From Bradyrhizobium sp. PSBB068 (lineage in GTDB: Bacteria > Pseudomonadota > Alphaproteobacteria > Rhizobiales > Xanthobacteraceae): 64,000 nt of DNA. The stretch is taken from positions 1,860,001-1,924,000 of the forward strand of contig CP069300.1 in the NCBI GenBank assembly GCA_016839165.1, written 5' to 3'. This document shows positions 17,328-26,159 of this stretch, piece by piece. The position numbers were made by a program, and so were the translations under genes. Within the stretch, counting starts at the first letter, position 1. Each line of letters begins with the position of its first letter. Under the pieces are notes generated by a model. It was not told the DNA's origin, searched no databases, and saw nothing but the letters and a program-made list of their open reading frames with translations.

Positions 17328-18278
17328 ATGCTGTTGTTCGTCGCGCGCAGGCTCCTGTACCTGGTACCGGTGCTGATCGCGGTCTCGGTGCTGACCTTCG
17401 TGATCGCCTCGCTGCTGCCCGGCGATCTCGCTTACGTGATACTTGGCGACCAGGCGACGCCTGAGAACGTCGCGGCGCTGCGCCACGACATGGGGCTCGA
17501 TCAGCCGATCTGGCTGCGTTATCTGGGCTGGCTGTGGCACATCCTGCAGGGTGATTTCGGACGCTCGTTCCGCACCGGGCAGACCGTGTGGCAGGCGGTC
17601 AGCGAGCGCATCCCGGTCTCGTTCGAGCTGATGATCCTCGCCGAGCTGATCGGGCTTGCGATCGGCGTGCCGCTCGCAATCGCCTGCGCGGCCAAGGCCG
17701 GCAGTGCGTTCGACCGTCTCATGACTGGATCGGCCTTCGGCATGCTGTCGGTGCCGACCTTCCTGTCGGCGATCCTGCTGATCTATCTGTTCGCGGTCGA
17801 GCTGCGGTTGTTGCCGGCGACCGGCTACGTGCCGTTCACCGAGGACCCGATCGCCAATCTGCGCTTCATGGTGCTGCCGGCGCTGACGCTCGGGCTTGCG
17901 GAATGGCCCGGCATCATGCGGGTGCTGCGTTCGGACATGATCGCGGCGCTCCAGGAGGACTATATCGCGCTCGCCAAGGCGAAGGGCCTGAAGCCGTCGC
18001 GCATCCTGTTCGTGCACGCGCTGAAGCCGTCCTCGCTGACGCTTGTCACCATCACCGGCATCAACATCGGCCGCCTGATCGGCGGCACCGTCATCGTTGA
18101 ATCGATCTTCGCGTTGCCGGGGATCGGCCGTCTGCTGGTCGGCGCGATCTATACCCGCGACCTGATCATCCTGCAGGGCGTGGTGCTGCTGGTCGCGGCG
18201 GGCTTCGTGATCATGAACTTCATCGTCGATTTGCTTTACGCCGTGCTCGACCCGAGGATCCGCCATGGCCACGCTTGA
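17328..18278 (+). CDS. ABC transporter permease, DppB/OppB family
   Basis: 316 residues with six predicted spans. The N-terminus has the DppB hallmark RRLLYLVPVLIAVSVLTFVI and the GLDQPIWLRYLGWLWHILQGDFGRS region, quoted in part. The ATPase-coupling loop is around residues 205-225 (DYIALAKAKGLKPSRILF). It starts 7 bases after the binding-protein stop and overlaps the next permease by 14 bases, so translational coupling is likely. Confidence 0.95.
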   Translation: MLLFVARRLLYLVPVLIAVSVLTFVIASLLPGDLAYVILGDQATPENVAALRHDMGLDQPIWLRYLGWLWHILQGDFGRSFRTGQTVWQAVSERIPVSFELMILAELIGLAIGVPLAIACAAKAGSAFDRLMTGSAFGMLSVPTFLSAILLIYLFAVELRLLPATGYVPFTEDPIANLRFMVLPALTLGLAEWPGIMRVLRSDMIAALQEDYIALAKAKGLKPSRILFVHALKPSSLTLVTITGINIGRLIGGTVIVESIFALPGIGRLLVGAIYTRDLIILQGVVLLVAAGFVIMNFIVDLLYAVLDPRIRHGHA

Positions 18279-19134
18279 GCTCAGCCTCGATGAGACCAAT
18301 GCGGCACCGGTGCGGCGCAAGCGCCGGCTCGGCGCGCTGTTCTGGGTCGCGATCGGCTGGATGGTGCTGGTGTTCGCGGTCGCGATCTTCGCCGATCTGC
18401 TGCCGCTGCCGAGCCCGACTGACATGGACATGCTCGAACGGAGGGGGCCAATATCCGCCGAGCACTGGCTCGGCACCGACGGCCTCGGCCGTGACGAGCT
18501 GTCGCGGTTGATCTACGGCGCACGGATCTCGCTGATCGTCGGCCTCTGCGCGCCGATGATCGGGGTCACCATCGGCGGCGCGCTCGGCATCCTCGCCGGC
18601 TATTTCCGCGGCCGTTTCGAATCCATCGTGGTCGGCAGCATGGACGTGCTGCTGGCATTCCCGCCGCTGATCCTGGCGCTTGCGGTCACCGCCTATCTCG
18701 GCCAGTCGATCTTCAACCTGACCTGCATCCTCGGCGTGCTCGGCATTCCCGCCTTCATGCGGGTGGCGCGGGCAGCGACGCTGACGCTGGCGCGGCGTGA
18801 ATTCGTCATCGCGGCACAGGCGCTCGGCGCCACGCATGCGCGCATCCTGCTGCGTGAGTTGCTGCCCAATGTGTTGCTGCCGCTGCTTGCCTTCTTCTTG
18901 CTCGGCGTCGCCGTCACCATCGTGGTCGAAGGCTCGCTGTCCTTCCTCGGCCTCGGTGTGCCGCCGCCGATCTCGAGTTGGGGCAGCATGATCGGGGAGG
19001 GGCGTGAGAGCCTCGATGTGGCGCCAATGCTTGCCTTCATTCCGGCGATCGCGATGTTCCTCACCGTGCTCTCGTTCAACCTGATCGGCGACACCATCCG
19101 CGCGTTGACCGACCCCCGGCAAGGTGCACTATGA
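18265..19134 (+). CDS. ABC transporter permease, DppC/OppC family
   Basis: 289 residues. The DppC hallmark HWLGTDGLGRDELSRLIYGA is present near residues 69-88, then the coupling loop ARREFVIAAQALGA near 175-188 and SFLGLGVPPPISSWG. It overlaps DppB by 14 bases and the first ATPase gene by 4 bases (ATGA), which fixes its place in the operon. It pairs with the DppB-type protein to form the membrane channel. Confidence 0.95.
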   Translation: MATLELSLDETNAAPVRRKRRLGALFWVAIGWMVLVFAVAIFADLLPLPSPTDMDMLERRGPISAEHWLGTDGLGRDELSRLIYGARISLIVGLCAPMIGVTIGGALGILAGYFRGRFESIVVGSMDVLLAFPPLILALAVTAYLGQSIFNLTCILGVLGIPAFMRVARAATLTLARREFVIAAQALGATHARILLRELLPNVLLPLLAFFLLGVAVTIVVEGSLSFLGLGVPPPISSWGSMIGEGRESLDVAPMLAFIPAIAMFLTVLSFNLIGDTIRALTDPRQGAL

Positions 19135-20117
19135 GCGGCGCGTTGCTGTCGGTCGAGAATGCGGTGGTCGACCTGCCGACGCCGCGCGGCAATTTGCGGG
19201 CGGTGGATCATGTCGATCTCACCGTCGGCGCCGGCAGGACGCTCGGCATTGTCGGCGAATCCGGCTGCGGCAAGACCATGCTGTCGCGCGCCGTCCTGCA
19301 ACTGCTGCCCAAGAAGGCGAAACTGTCCGGCCGGGTGATGTTCGGCGGACAGGATCTGACCAAGCTGTCGGCGGAGAAATTGCGCAAGCTGCGCGGCCGC
19401 TCGCTGGCGGTGGTGTTTCAGGATCCGATGACCTCGCTCAACCCGGTGCTGACCATCGGCACCCAGTTGATCGAGACCATTCAGGAACATCTCGAGTTCG
19501 ATCTCGCCCGGGCGCGGCAGCGCAGCATCGAACTGCTGGCGGCAGTCGGCATTCCCGCGCCCGAGCAGCGGCTGACACAATATCCGCACCAGCTTTCCGG
19601 CGGCATGCGCCAGCGCGTCGCGATCGCGGTGGCGCTGTCCTGCGAGCCGCAGCTGCTGATCGCGGACGAGCCGACCACCGCGCTCGATGTCACGATCCAG
19701 GCCCAGATCCTCGATCTGCTGGCCCGCGAGCAGCAGCGCCGCCACATGGCGATGATCATCATCACCCATGACCTCGGCGTGGTCGCCGGCCGCACCGACG
19801 AGGTCGCGGTGATGTATGCCGGCCGCGTCGTCGAGCGCGCACCGACGCCCGCCTTGTTCAAGCAGATGCGGATGCCCTACACCGAGGCGCTGCTCGCCGC
19901 GCTGCCGAAGCTCGACGTCGCGCCGCATACGCCGCTGCCGGCGATCTCGGGGCGGCCGCCCGATCCGACCCGGCCGCTCAAGGGCTGTTCGTTTGCGCCG
20001 CGCTGCCGCTATTCGGCCGAGCGCTGCGGCGCGGAGAAGCCGCAGCTGAGCCCGGCGGAGACATCGGAACATCTCTACGCCTGCTTCCATCCGATCACCG
20101 CGAGGGTCGGCGCATGA
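19131..20117 (+). CDS. ABC transporter ATP-binding protein, DppD/OppD family
   Basis: 328 residues. Walker A is GESGCGKTM near 42-50 (Thr-Met where Ser-Thr is commoner), Q-loop [13 protein letters not shown], signature [12 protein letters not shown], Walker [15 protein letters not shown] and the H-loop ITHDLGVVA. The C-terminal oligopeptide-binding cluster with conserved cysteines ([20 protein letters not shown], part of a possible Fe-S site in OppD/DppD) is intact. Overlaps its neighbours on both sides by 4 bases. Confidence 0.95.
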   Translation: MSGALLSVENAVVDLPTPRGNLRAVDHVDLTVGAGRTLGIVGESGCGKTMLSRAVLQLLPKKAKLSGRVMFGGQDLTKLSAEKLRKLRGRSLAVVFQDPMTSLNPVLTIGTQLIETIQEHLEFDLARARQRSIELLAAVGIPAPEQRLTQYPHQLSGGMRQRVAIAVALSCEPQLLIADEPTTALDVTIQAQILDLLAREQQRRHMAMIIITHDLGVVAGRTDEVAVMYAGRVVERAPTPALFKQMRMPYTEALLAALPKLDVAPHTPLPAISGRPPDPTRPLKGCSFAPRCRYSAERCGAEKPQLSPAETSEHLYACFHPITARVGA

Positions 20118-21082
20118 TGCTGCAGGCTGCACCCAATCCGCTGATGAAGGTGGAGAACCTCGTCGTCGAATATTCGGTGGGCGGGAAGACCATCCATGCC
20201 GTCTCCGACGTCAGCCTCGACATCGCGCGCGGCGAGACGCTGGGGCTGGTCGGCGAATCCGGCTGCGGCAAGTCCACGCTCGGCCGCGCGGTCCTGCAGT
20301 TGCGCCAGGCGGTTTCCGGCAAGGTGCTGTTCGACGGCCACGACCTCACCACTTTGAAGGGCGAGGCGCTGCGCCGGATGCGCCGGCGCGTGCAGCTGAT
20401 CTTTCAGGATCCGATCGCCTCGCTCAATCCGCGGCGGCGGATCGGCGACATCGTCGCCGAGCCGCTGGTGATCGCGGGCGTCAAGGACCCCGAGGAGCGC
20501 AAGCGGCGGGTAGCCGAGGTGCTGGCGGCGGTCGGCCTCGATCCTGCGCTGGTGAGCGGACGGCTGCCGCACGAATTCTCCGGCGGACAATGCCAACGCA
20601 TCTGCATCGCCCGCTCGCTGGTGCTCAATCCGGAATTCGTGATCTGCGACGAGCCGGTGTCCGCGCTCGACGTTTCAATTCGTGCCCAGATCCTCAATCT
20701 GCTGGAGGAGATGAAGGCGCGCTACGGCCTGACTCTGCTGTTCATCGCGCACGACCTTGCGGTGGTGAAGGCAGTCTCGGATCGCGTCGCGGTGATGTAT
20801 CTCGGCCGGCTCTGCGAGGTCGCTCCGTCGGAGCAGCTGTTCGCGCGGCCGGCGCATCCCTATACCGCGCTGCTGATCGAGGCGATCCCGGTGCCTGATC
20901 CGGACGTCCGCCCGACCCGGAGCATCCCGGTCGGCGAGCCGCCGTCGCCGATCGCGCCGCCCTCCGGCTGCCGCTTCCGCACCCGCTGCCCGCGCGCCGA
21001 TGCGCGCTGTGCCAGCGAGGTGCCGGAACTGCGTCTGGTCGCGACCGGCCAATTCGCGGCCTGCCATCATCCACTGATCTGA
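20114..21082 (+). CDS. ABC transporter ATP-binding protein, DppF/OppF family
   Basis: 322 residues. Walker A GESGCGKSTLGRAVL, Q-loop IFQDPIASLNPRRRI (the DppF form), signature FSGGQCQRICIARSL (Gln-Cys-Gln in place of the usual Gln-Arg-Gln) and Walker B FVICDEPVSALDVS. The C-terminal cysteine cluster (SGCRFRTRCPRADARC) is present. It is the last transporter gene; a 141-base gap precedes the alcohol dehydrogenase. Confidence 0.95.
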   Translation: MMLQAAPNPLMKVENLVVEYSVGGKTIHAVSDVSLDIARGETLGLVGESGCGKSTLGRAVLQLRQAVSGKVLFDGHDLTTLKGEALRRMRRRVQLIFQDPIASLNPRRRIGDIVAEPLVIAGVKDPEERKRRVAEVLAAVGLDPALVSGRLPHEFSGGQCQRICIARSLVLNPEFVICDEPVSALDVSIRAQILNLLEEMKARYGLTLLFIAHDLAVVKAVSDRVAVMYLGRLCEVAPSEQLFARPAHPYTALLIEAIPVPDPDVRPTRSIPVGEPPSPIAPPSGCRFRTRCPRADARCASEVPELRLVATGQFAACHHPLI

Positions 21083-21087
21083 AGAGT

Positions 21088-21108
21088 GACGCCCACAGAT
21101 GGTGCGTC
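21088..21108 (+). terminator. Possible weak hairpin after the Dpp-type operon
   Basis: GACGCCCA and TGGTGCGTC pair with a one-base bulge around CAGA, six bases after the last transporter stop. There is no T tract. It could be a stabilising 3' hairpin rather than a true terminator, since the next gene is on the same strand. Confidence 0.35.
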
Positions 21109-21223
21109 TTGGCCTTCGAGCGGGCTGCATGGCGGCTTGCTCGAAAATGCGGTCATCAGCGTTTGTCCCGGGCGGGCAGGCGTGGCAAGGTCCGCCGCAA
21201 CAACAAGCTTCGGGAGAACAGCG

Positions 21224-22297
21224 ATGAAGAGTTTCCAGGTCGTCGATTTCAATGCCCCCTTGAAGGAGGTCGACCAGCCGACACCGCAGCCGTCGGGCAC
21301 GCAGGTGCTGATCAAGGTCAAGGCCGCCGGCGTCTGCCACAGCGACCTGCACATCTGGGAGGGCGGCTATGATCTCGGCCATGGCCGCAAGCCGCTGTCG
21401 CTGAAAGATCGCGGCGTCTCGCTGCCGCGCACGATGGGGCATGAGACGGTCGGCGAGATCGTGGCCTTCGGCCCCGACGTCAAGGACGCCGACAAAGGCG
21501 GCCTCAAGGTCGGTGATGTCGCGCTGGCCTATCCCTGGCTCGGCTGCGGAAAATGCCCGACCTGCCTCGGCGGCGACGAGAACATGTGCGCGATCAAGCC
21601 GAATGCGCTCGGCGTCTATTGTGACGGCGGCTATGCCGATCACATGACCGTGCCGCATCCGAAATATCTGCTCAACCTCAACGGGCTCGATCCGGTCACG
21701 GCCGCGCCCTACGCCTGCTCTGGAGTCACCACCTACAGCGCGCTGAAGAAGGTCGAGAAGGACCTCGACACGCCGATCGTAATCTTCGGCGCCGGTGGCC
21801 TCGGCCTGATGGCGCTGTCGCTGCTGAAGGCGATGGGCGGCAAGGGCGCGATCGTGGTCGATATCGATGCCAGGAAGCGCGAGGCGGCGGAGGCTGCCGG
21901 TGCGCTCGCGACCGTCGACGGCAAGGCCCCCGACGCGCTGGAGCAGCTTATCAAGAAGGCCGGCCAGCCGATCCGCGCCGCGATCGACCTGGTCGGAAAC
22001 GCGCAGACCTCGCAGCTCGGCTTCGACTGCCTGACCAAGGGCGGCAAGCTCGTGATCGTCGGCCTGTTCGGCGGCGGCGCGACCTGGGCGCTGCCGCTGA
22101 TCCCGATCAAGGCGGTCACCATCCAGGGCAGCTATGTCGGCAATCTGCGCGAGACCCAGGAGCTGCTCGACCTCGTGCGCGATAAGAAGATTCCAGCGAT
22201 CCCGGTGACGCCGATGCCGCTCGCGAAGGCGAACGAGGCGCTGACCAATCTGCAGAAGGGCCAGCTCGTCGGACGTGCGGTATTGACGCCGCAATAA
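21224..22297 (+). CDS. Zinc-dependent medium-chain alcohol dehydrogenase
   Basis: 357 residues from the ATG at 21224, preceded by GGGAGAACAGCG. Oxidises an alcohol with NAD(P)+. Catalytic zinc ligands are C38 (GVCHSD), H73-E74 (GHE) and a later cysteine, C165 (YACSG). The structural zinc lobe has all four cysteines: C108, C111, C114 and C122. The cofactor loop is FGAGGLG (188-194). It lies in the same direction after the Dpp-type transporter and before an isopropylmalate-dehydrogenase-family gene, which suggests a shared catabolic route. Substrate unknown. Confidence 0.92.
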   Translation: MKSFQVVDFNAPLKEVDQPTPQPSGTQVLIKVKAAGVCHSDLHIWEGGYDLGHGRKPLSLKDRGVSLPRTMGHETVGEIVAFGPDVKDADKGGLKVGDVALAYPWLGCGKCPTCLGGDENMCAIKPNALGVYCDGGYADHMTVPHPKYLLNLNGLDPVTAAPYACSGVTTYSALKKVEKDLDTPIVIFGAGGLGLMALSLLKAMGGKGAIVVDIDARKREAAEAAGALATVDGKAPDALEQLIKKAGQPIRAAIDLVGNAQTSQLGFDCLTKGGKLVIVGLFGGGATWALPLIPIKAVTIQGSYVGNLRETQELLDLVRDKKIPAIPVTPMPLAKANEALTNLQKGQLVGRAVLTPQ

Positions 22298-22304
22298 ACG
22301 CCTC

Positions 22305-22388
22305 CGTCATTGCGAGCAAAGCGTACCAATCCATCTCTCCGATTGCAGCGACGTGGATTGCTTCGTCGCTTCGCTCCTCGCAATGACC
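22305..22388. repeat. Dispersed intergenic inverted repeat
   Basis: GTCATTGCGAG (22306-22316) and its exact reverse complement (22377-22387) flank a spacer rich in GCGAAGCG-like and GGATTG-like blocks that are themselves partly inverted. From memory this matches a common Bradyrhizobium intergenic repeat of the type cgtcattgcgag...ctcgcaatgacg. It sits between two same-strand genes. Confidence 0.75.
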
Positions 22389-22418
22389 GGTCTTCTCTCA
22401 TTGTCTTGAGGAATCCCC

Positions 22419-23501
22419 ATGTCCGCCAACGACGCCCTTCACATCGCAGTCCTCGGCGGCGACGGCATCGGCCCCGAGGTGATGGCGCCGGCGCTCGAGG
22501 TGCTGCGCAAGATCGAGGCCTCGGTGGGCCTCAAATTCCGCTTCACTGAGGCGCCTGCGGGCGCTGGCCATTACAAGGAGACCGGCAGGTCGATGCCGGA
22601 AAGCACGATCCGGCTGTGCGAGGAGGCCGATGCGATCCTGCTCGGCGCCTGTGGCCTGCCGTCGGTGCGCTATCCCGACAACACCGAGATCGCGCCGCAG
22701 ATCGAACTGCGGGTGATCTTCGATCTCTATGCCGGCGTTCGGCCCGCGCGATTGATTCCGGGCGTAAGGAGCACGATCGTCGGCGCAGATCAAAAGGGCA
22801 TCGACCTCGTCGTGATCAGGGAATCGACCGAGGGCCTGTTCGCCTCGATGGGCAAGGGGGTGGTCACCGACAGCGAGGCGCGCGAGACCATGGTGATCAC
22901 GCGCCGCACCTCCGAGCGGCTGTTCGAGTTCTCGTTCCGGCTCGCCGAACGTCGCAAGGCGCGCGGCCGCGTCGGAGGCGGGCTGACCTGTGTCGACAAG
23001 GCGAACGTGTTCAAGGCGTTCGCGTTCTTCCGCGGCATTTTTGACGAGACCGCCAAGCGCCATCCCGATGTCAGGGCCGATCACCTCTACATCGACGCGA
23101 CCGCGGCGGCGCTGGTGAAGCGCCCCTGGGACTTCGACGTCATGGTGACCGAGAACATGTTCGGCGACATCCTGTCGGATCTCACAGCCGGCCTGATCGG
23201 CGGCATGGGCATGGCGCCGTCAGCCGACATCGGCGACCGCTACGCTGTGTTTCAGCCATGTCACGGCACCGCGCCCGACATCATGGGGCAGGGCAAGGCC
23301 AACCCGACCGCGATGATCCTGTCTGCCGCGATGATGCTGGACTGGTTAGCCGACAAGCATGGTCTCGATGGCGCCGCTGAAGCTGCCGAGAACATCGAGC
23401 GCGCGGTCGACAAGGTCTATGCCGGCGGTATCAAGCCGTTCGAGTTTGGTGGCAGCAACGGCACCGCCGATGTCGCGCGGGCAGTTCTGGCGTCGCTCTA
23501 G
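22419..23501 (+). CDS. Isocitrate/isopropylmalate dehydrogenase family protein
   Basis: 360 residues; NAD(P)-dependent beta-decarboxylating dehydrogenase of a 2-hydroxyacid. The family landmarks are GGDGIGPEVM (14-23), the substrate-binding segment around LYAGVRPARLIPG, the RESTEGLFAS loop, the catalytic lysine region VDKANVFK and the metal-binding aspartates in MFGDILSD. The LYAGVRPA segment and REST-EG loop fit the tartrate/malate dehydrogenase-like branch at least as well as LeuB, so I do not assign leuB. GAGGAATCCCC precedes the ATG. Its TAG stop lies inside the palindrome at 23498-23552. Confidence 0.88.
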   Translation: MSANDALHIAVLGGDGIGPEVMAPALEVLRKIEASVGLKFRFTEAPAGAGHYKETGRSMPESTIRLCEEADAILLGACGLPSVRYPDNTEIAPQIELRVIFDLYAGVRPARLIPGVRSTIVGADQKGIDLVVIRESTEGLFASMGKGVVTDSEARETMVITRRTSERLFEFSFRLAERRKARGRVGGGLTCVDKANVFKAFAFFRGIFDETAKRHPDVRADHLYIDATAAALVKRPWDFDVMVTENMFGDILSDLTAGLIGGMGMAPSADIGDRYAVFQPCHGTAPDIMGQGKANPTAMILSAAMMLDWLADKHGLDGAAEAAENIERAVDKVYAGGIKPFEFGGSNGTADVARAVLASL

Positions 23502-23552
23502 AGCATGATCCTTTCGGAAACCGGGTTTCCACTTTTCCGGGTCATGCTCTAG
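23498..23552. repeat. Palindromic repeat holding the stop codons of two convergent genes
   Basis: CTAGAGCATGA (23498-23508) and TCATGCTCTAG (23542-23552) are perfect 11-base inverted arms. Inside lies a second perfect palindrome, GGAAACCGGGTTTCC (23516-23530). The TAG at 23499-23501 ends the plus-strand dehydrogenase. Its mirror image at 23549-23551 is the TAG of the minus-strand NACHT gene. From memory this is a widespread Bradyrhizobium repeat (agagcatgatc...gatcatgctct). It should also act as a bidirectional terminator. Confidence 0.9.
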
Positions 23553-25861
23553 GTCCGGACACCAAGAGCAGACAGTGCTCTCCTCAATCGAATTTGCGTC
23601 ACGTGCGGATAGGGGCGGTCGGCCGAAATGCTGATGGTCTGTTTGGCCACTCGTTCCAACCCGTCGATGTCCTTGACGCGATATGAAGGATACCGCTCGC
23701 GGACTGCGGCCGCCAGTTCAAGCGGTATGTACTTTGCCTCTATTGTTCCGTCTCGCGCTTCGGTGAAGGTGAATGCCTTCTTCAGTATCTGATAATACGG
23801 GTCGGACTCCGCCTGGCTCATGTAGCGACTGAGCGAGAACCTTGGATCCACTGCTGATCCCGGCATATCGCCGAGCTCTATCCGCAACTGGATCACAAGA
23901 GCTCCGAAGATATGGGTTGATATCACCGATTGGGTGTCAGACTCGGCAAGGGTCAATGCGATCAGGAAGGCGTCGATGCAGATCAGGCGGCGCTGCGGAT
24001 CGGAAAAGAAGTCCAGCGACGTGCGAATATGATCTACGGCGATCAGCCCGACACGCGTTTCGCCGGCACCGTCGCCTCTGACCGAGGTGAGGAATTGCAG
24101 GACGATATCCCACGGACACTGCACCCGTTGTCGTTGTGCTGCTCGCTCGACGGCGGATTTGGCAATGTCGATCAGGAGATGCAGCGGCATTGCGCCGGAG
24201 AAGTGAAGCAGGGCTTCGTGCCAGAGTTTGAAAGTCGCCGAACTGTCCGGTGACTCGGCAATGAACTTCAGGACGTCCCGGGTGACTGCGGTCGCCACCA
24301 GGTTCATGTCGTCAATCTTGTTCGTGACAACGTAACTTGCGACTAGAAACTCCTGGAATGATCTGTGGGGAAAGAACAAGGTCTTGTTGCCCTTCCGATC
24401 CAGGAAGCACGCCGAAACAAGGTCGCGCCTCACGGCATCCAGATCGGCGTCGGACGCCGGCATGAACGGGCGCACGATCTCATCGGGGATGTCGCCCTCA
24501 TCGACACTCATGGTTTGGGCTGTCATCCAGAGCCACCAGGCGATCGCTTCGGCGAACTTCCGCCGGTCAGCGTAGTCGAATGGCGATCTGGTGCGCTTGT
24601 CGATTTCGCGCTCGATGATCCGCGTGACGAATACTTCGTACAGCTCTCCGGTCAAATAGGGCTTTGGTTCGACGAACCGGTCGAGAAACATCTCGCAGAA
24701 CATTTTGGCTTGGACTGGCCGCGAAAGCAGATCGCCGAAGTCGTTGAGCTCGAGTATCTTGGTGCGTCTTTCCAGCTCAGCACGGTCCACGATGTATTCG
24801 TCCGTCGCGCTGTTTTCGGTGCGATACATCGAGTAGCTCTTCACGAACATGATCGACTGCTCGGGGGAGAACGGCAGCAGCCTGGTGGTCTCGTAGGCCG
24901 GCCAATCCGGCTCTCGAACCTGACGGCCGGCGAGCGTGCGCACTCCCTTCAACACAAACGTCTCTTCGTCGTCGGACAGGAAGGCGGTCGGTCTGCCGAG
25001 AAGCAGCACCTTGGCGTTGGGTGTGACGAGCCGGTTCAGTTCCTTGAAGGTCGCGCGAAAGTCGTCCCAGGTCATCGCATGCTTCATCTCGTCGAAGCCA
25101 TCGAGGATCACCAGGAAACGCCCGGCTTTGTTGAGCGTCATGAATGTGTCGAAGTGGTAACCTTCGATGGGTGCGCGCGCTGCGAGGACCTTGCCGAGCA
25201 GGCCCTCCAGACTTTGCTCTCCAACGATCTCCTGAAGCTGCACATAGATGGGAATTCGAACCTGCTCGCCTTCCAGGTGTGCATTGGCCAGCTCTGCGGC
25301 TACTTTTCTGGCTGTCGTCGTCTTCCCCATGCCGTAACTGGCGAGCACGGCCAGGGTCGGGCGTCCTTCGGCGGTCATCCAATCCGATATGTGCGTGACG
25401 ACCTCGACACCGGCATCGCAGTGCGAGGCTATATAGTAATTCTCGATTCCTTCCTCCGAATAGGAGGCTTCGAGGCTGCGCAGGTAGGCACGGACATTGA
25501 GGGTGGCGTCCTGCAACTGTGAGAACGTCATGTACGAAAGAGCACGCATGCCGTTCGCGTAGCCCTTTGCGGTCGCGCTGATATCCTGACTTGTGATCAG
25601 CAGGACTTCGTCGATGAGATGTTGATCATAGAGCGCGCTGTAGTCGGCCCAGATGCCGCTAACCTGTTCAAGGCTCAGGGCGCGCGAATACTTTTTGCAC
25701 TCGATGGCGACGACCCGCGCCTTGTTGCCGAATTCCTGCCTGCGCCAGACGATGTCGACCCGCTTGTGGCCGAGCAGAACTTCGACATCGACGTCTTTTC
25801 TGACCGCGCGCAGGAACGCTGCGACCTGATCGCGGAAGCGATCGCCCTCATTGGCTGCCAT
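23549..25861 (-). CDS. PD-(D/E)XK nuclease - NACHT STAND ATPase, predicted anti-phage defence
   Basis: 770 residues; ATG at 25861 behind GAGGAGCGGCAAG. Residues 1-125 resemble Mrr/restriction-type nucleases: D36 in RVDIVW and E54-x-K56 in AIECKKYSR form the catalytic D...ExK, with a hydrophobic strand VLLITSQD (86-93) after it. Residues 165-345 are a NACHT ATPase: Walker A ASYGMGKTTT (174-183; first position Ala, not Gly), Walker B FLVILDGFDEM (249-259) and a sensor arginine R290 in LLLGRPT. The NACHT winged-helix region ends with FFPHRSFQEFLVASY (496-510). The last 260 residues show no TPR, LRR or WD repeats. Ligand-triggered oligomerisation activating the nuclease is the expected mechanism (family inference). 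Hand counts of three 60-base lines here gave 52-57% GC, against 72% for one line of the gene before it, suggesting transfer. No partner gene is adjacent. Confidence 0.88.
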   Translation of the reverse strand: MAANEGDRFRDQVAAFLRAVRKDVDVEVLLGHKRVDIVWRRQEFGNKARVVAIECKKYSRALSLEQVSGIWADYSALYDQHLIDEVLLITSQDISATAKGYANGMRALSYMTFSQLQDATLNVRAYLRSLEASYSEEGIENYYIASHCDAGVEVVTHISDWMTAEGRPTLAVLASYGMGKTTTARKVAAELANAHLEGEQVRIPIYVQLQEIVGEQSLEGLLGKVLAARAPIEGYHFDTFMTLNKAGRFLVILDGFDEMKHAMTWDDFRATFKELNRLVTPNAKVLLLGRPTAFLSDDEETFVLKGVRTLAGRQVREPDWPAYETTRLLPFSPEQSIMFVKSYSMYRTENSATDEYIVDRAELERRTKILELNDFGDLLSRPVQAKMFCEMFLDRFVEPKPYLTGELYEVFVTRIIEREIDKRTRSPFDYADRRKFAEAIAWWLWMTAQTMSVDEGDIPDEIVRPFMPASDADLDAVRRDLVSACFLDRKGNKTLFFPHRSFQEFLVASYVVTNKIDDMNLVATAVTRDVLKFIAESPDSSATFKLWHEALLHFSGAMPLHLLIDIAKSAVERAAQRQRVQCPWDIVLQFLTSVRGDGAGETRVGLIAVDHIRTSLDFFSDPQRRLICIDAFLIALTLAESDTQSVISTHIFGALVIQLRIELGDMPGSAVDPRFSLSRYMSQAESDPYYQILKKAFTFTEARDGTIEAKYIPLELAAAVRERYPSYRVKDIDGLERVAKQTISISADRPYPHVTQIRLRRALSALGVRT

Positions 25862-26124
25862 CTTGCCGCTCCTCAGTTCGTCCGGCGTCGGTAGACGTGG
25901 GTCATCGGAGGTTGCGACAAGCTACGCCGCTATCGCTCCGCGATGCAACGCCCTGTTTGGTCGATTTGGCTAGATGACGATGCAGTGACGCCCAGCCTTG
26001 TGGCCGGAGATGGACTGGCCGGCCGTCGAACACGCGGTCCATGCCGAAGGTGTCACGCTGCTCGTTTTGACGGCAGCAACGGTACCGGCGAATGTCGGAG
26101 GCTGCGCTGGCGGCGCCCTGCTGC

Positions 26125-26153
26125 AAAAAAGGTGAGGGGGCCGAAGCCCCCTC
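26125..26153 (-). terminator. Rho-independent terminator of the His-rich peptide gene
   Basis: On the minus strand, GAGGGGGC pairs with GCCCCCTC around TTCG, then ACC and six T residues. It begins 7 bases after the stop codon at 26160. This is a textbook intrinsic terminator and would also insulate the NACHT gene downstream from read-through. Confidence 0.9.
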
Positions 26154-26159
26154 GCATAA

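Noticed and set aside
22419..23501. Naming the gene leuB
   Set aside because: The family is shared by tartrate, malate and homoisocitrate enzymes, and no leucine biosynthesis gene is nearby.
23549..25861. Multi-gene defence island around the NACHT gene
   Set aside because: Neighbours on both sides are metabolic or envelope genes in opposite or separately terminated units; nothing resembling a toxin, methylase or Cas protein is adjacent.
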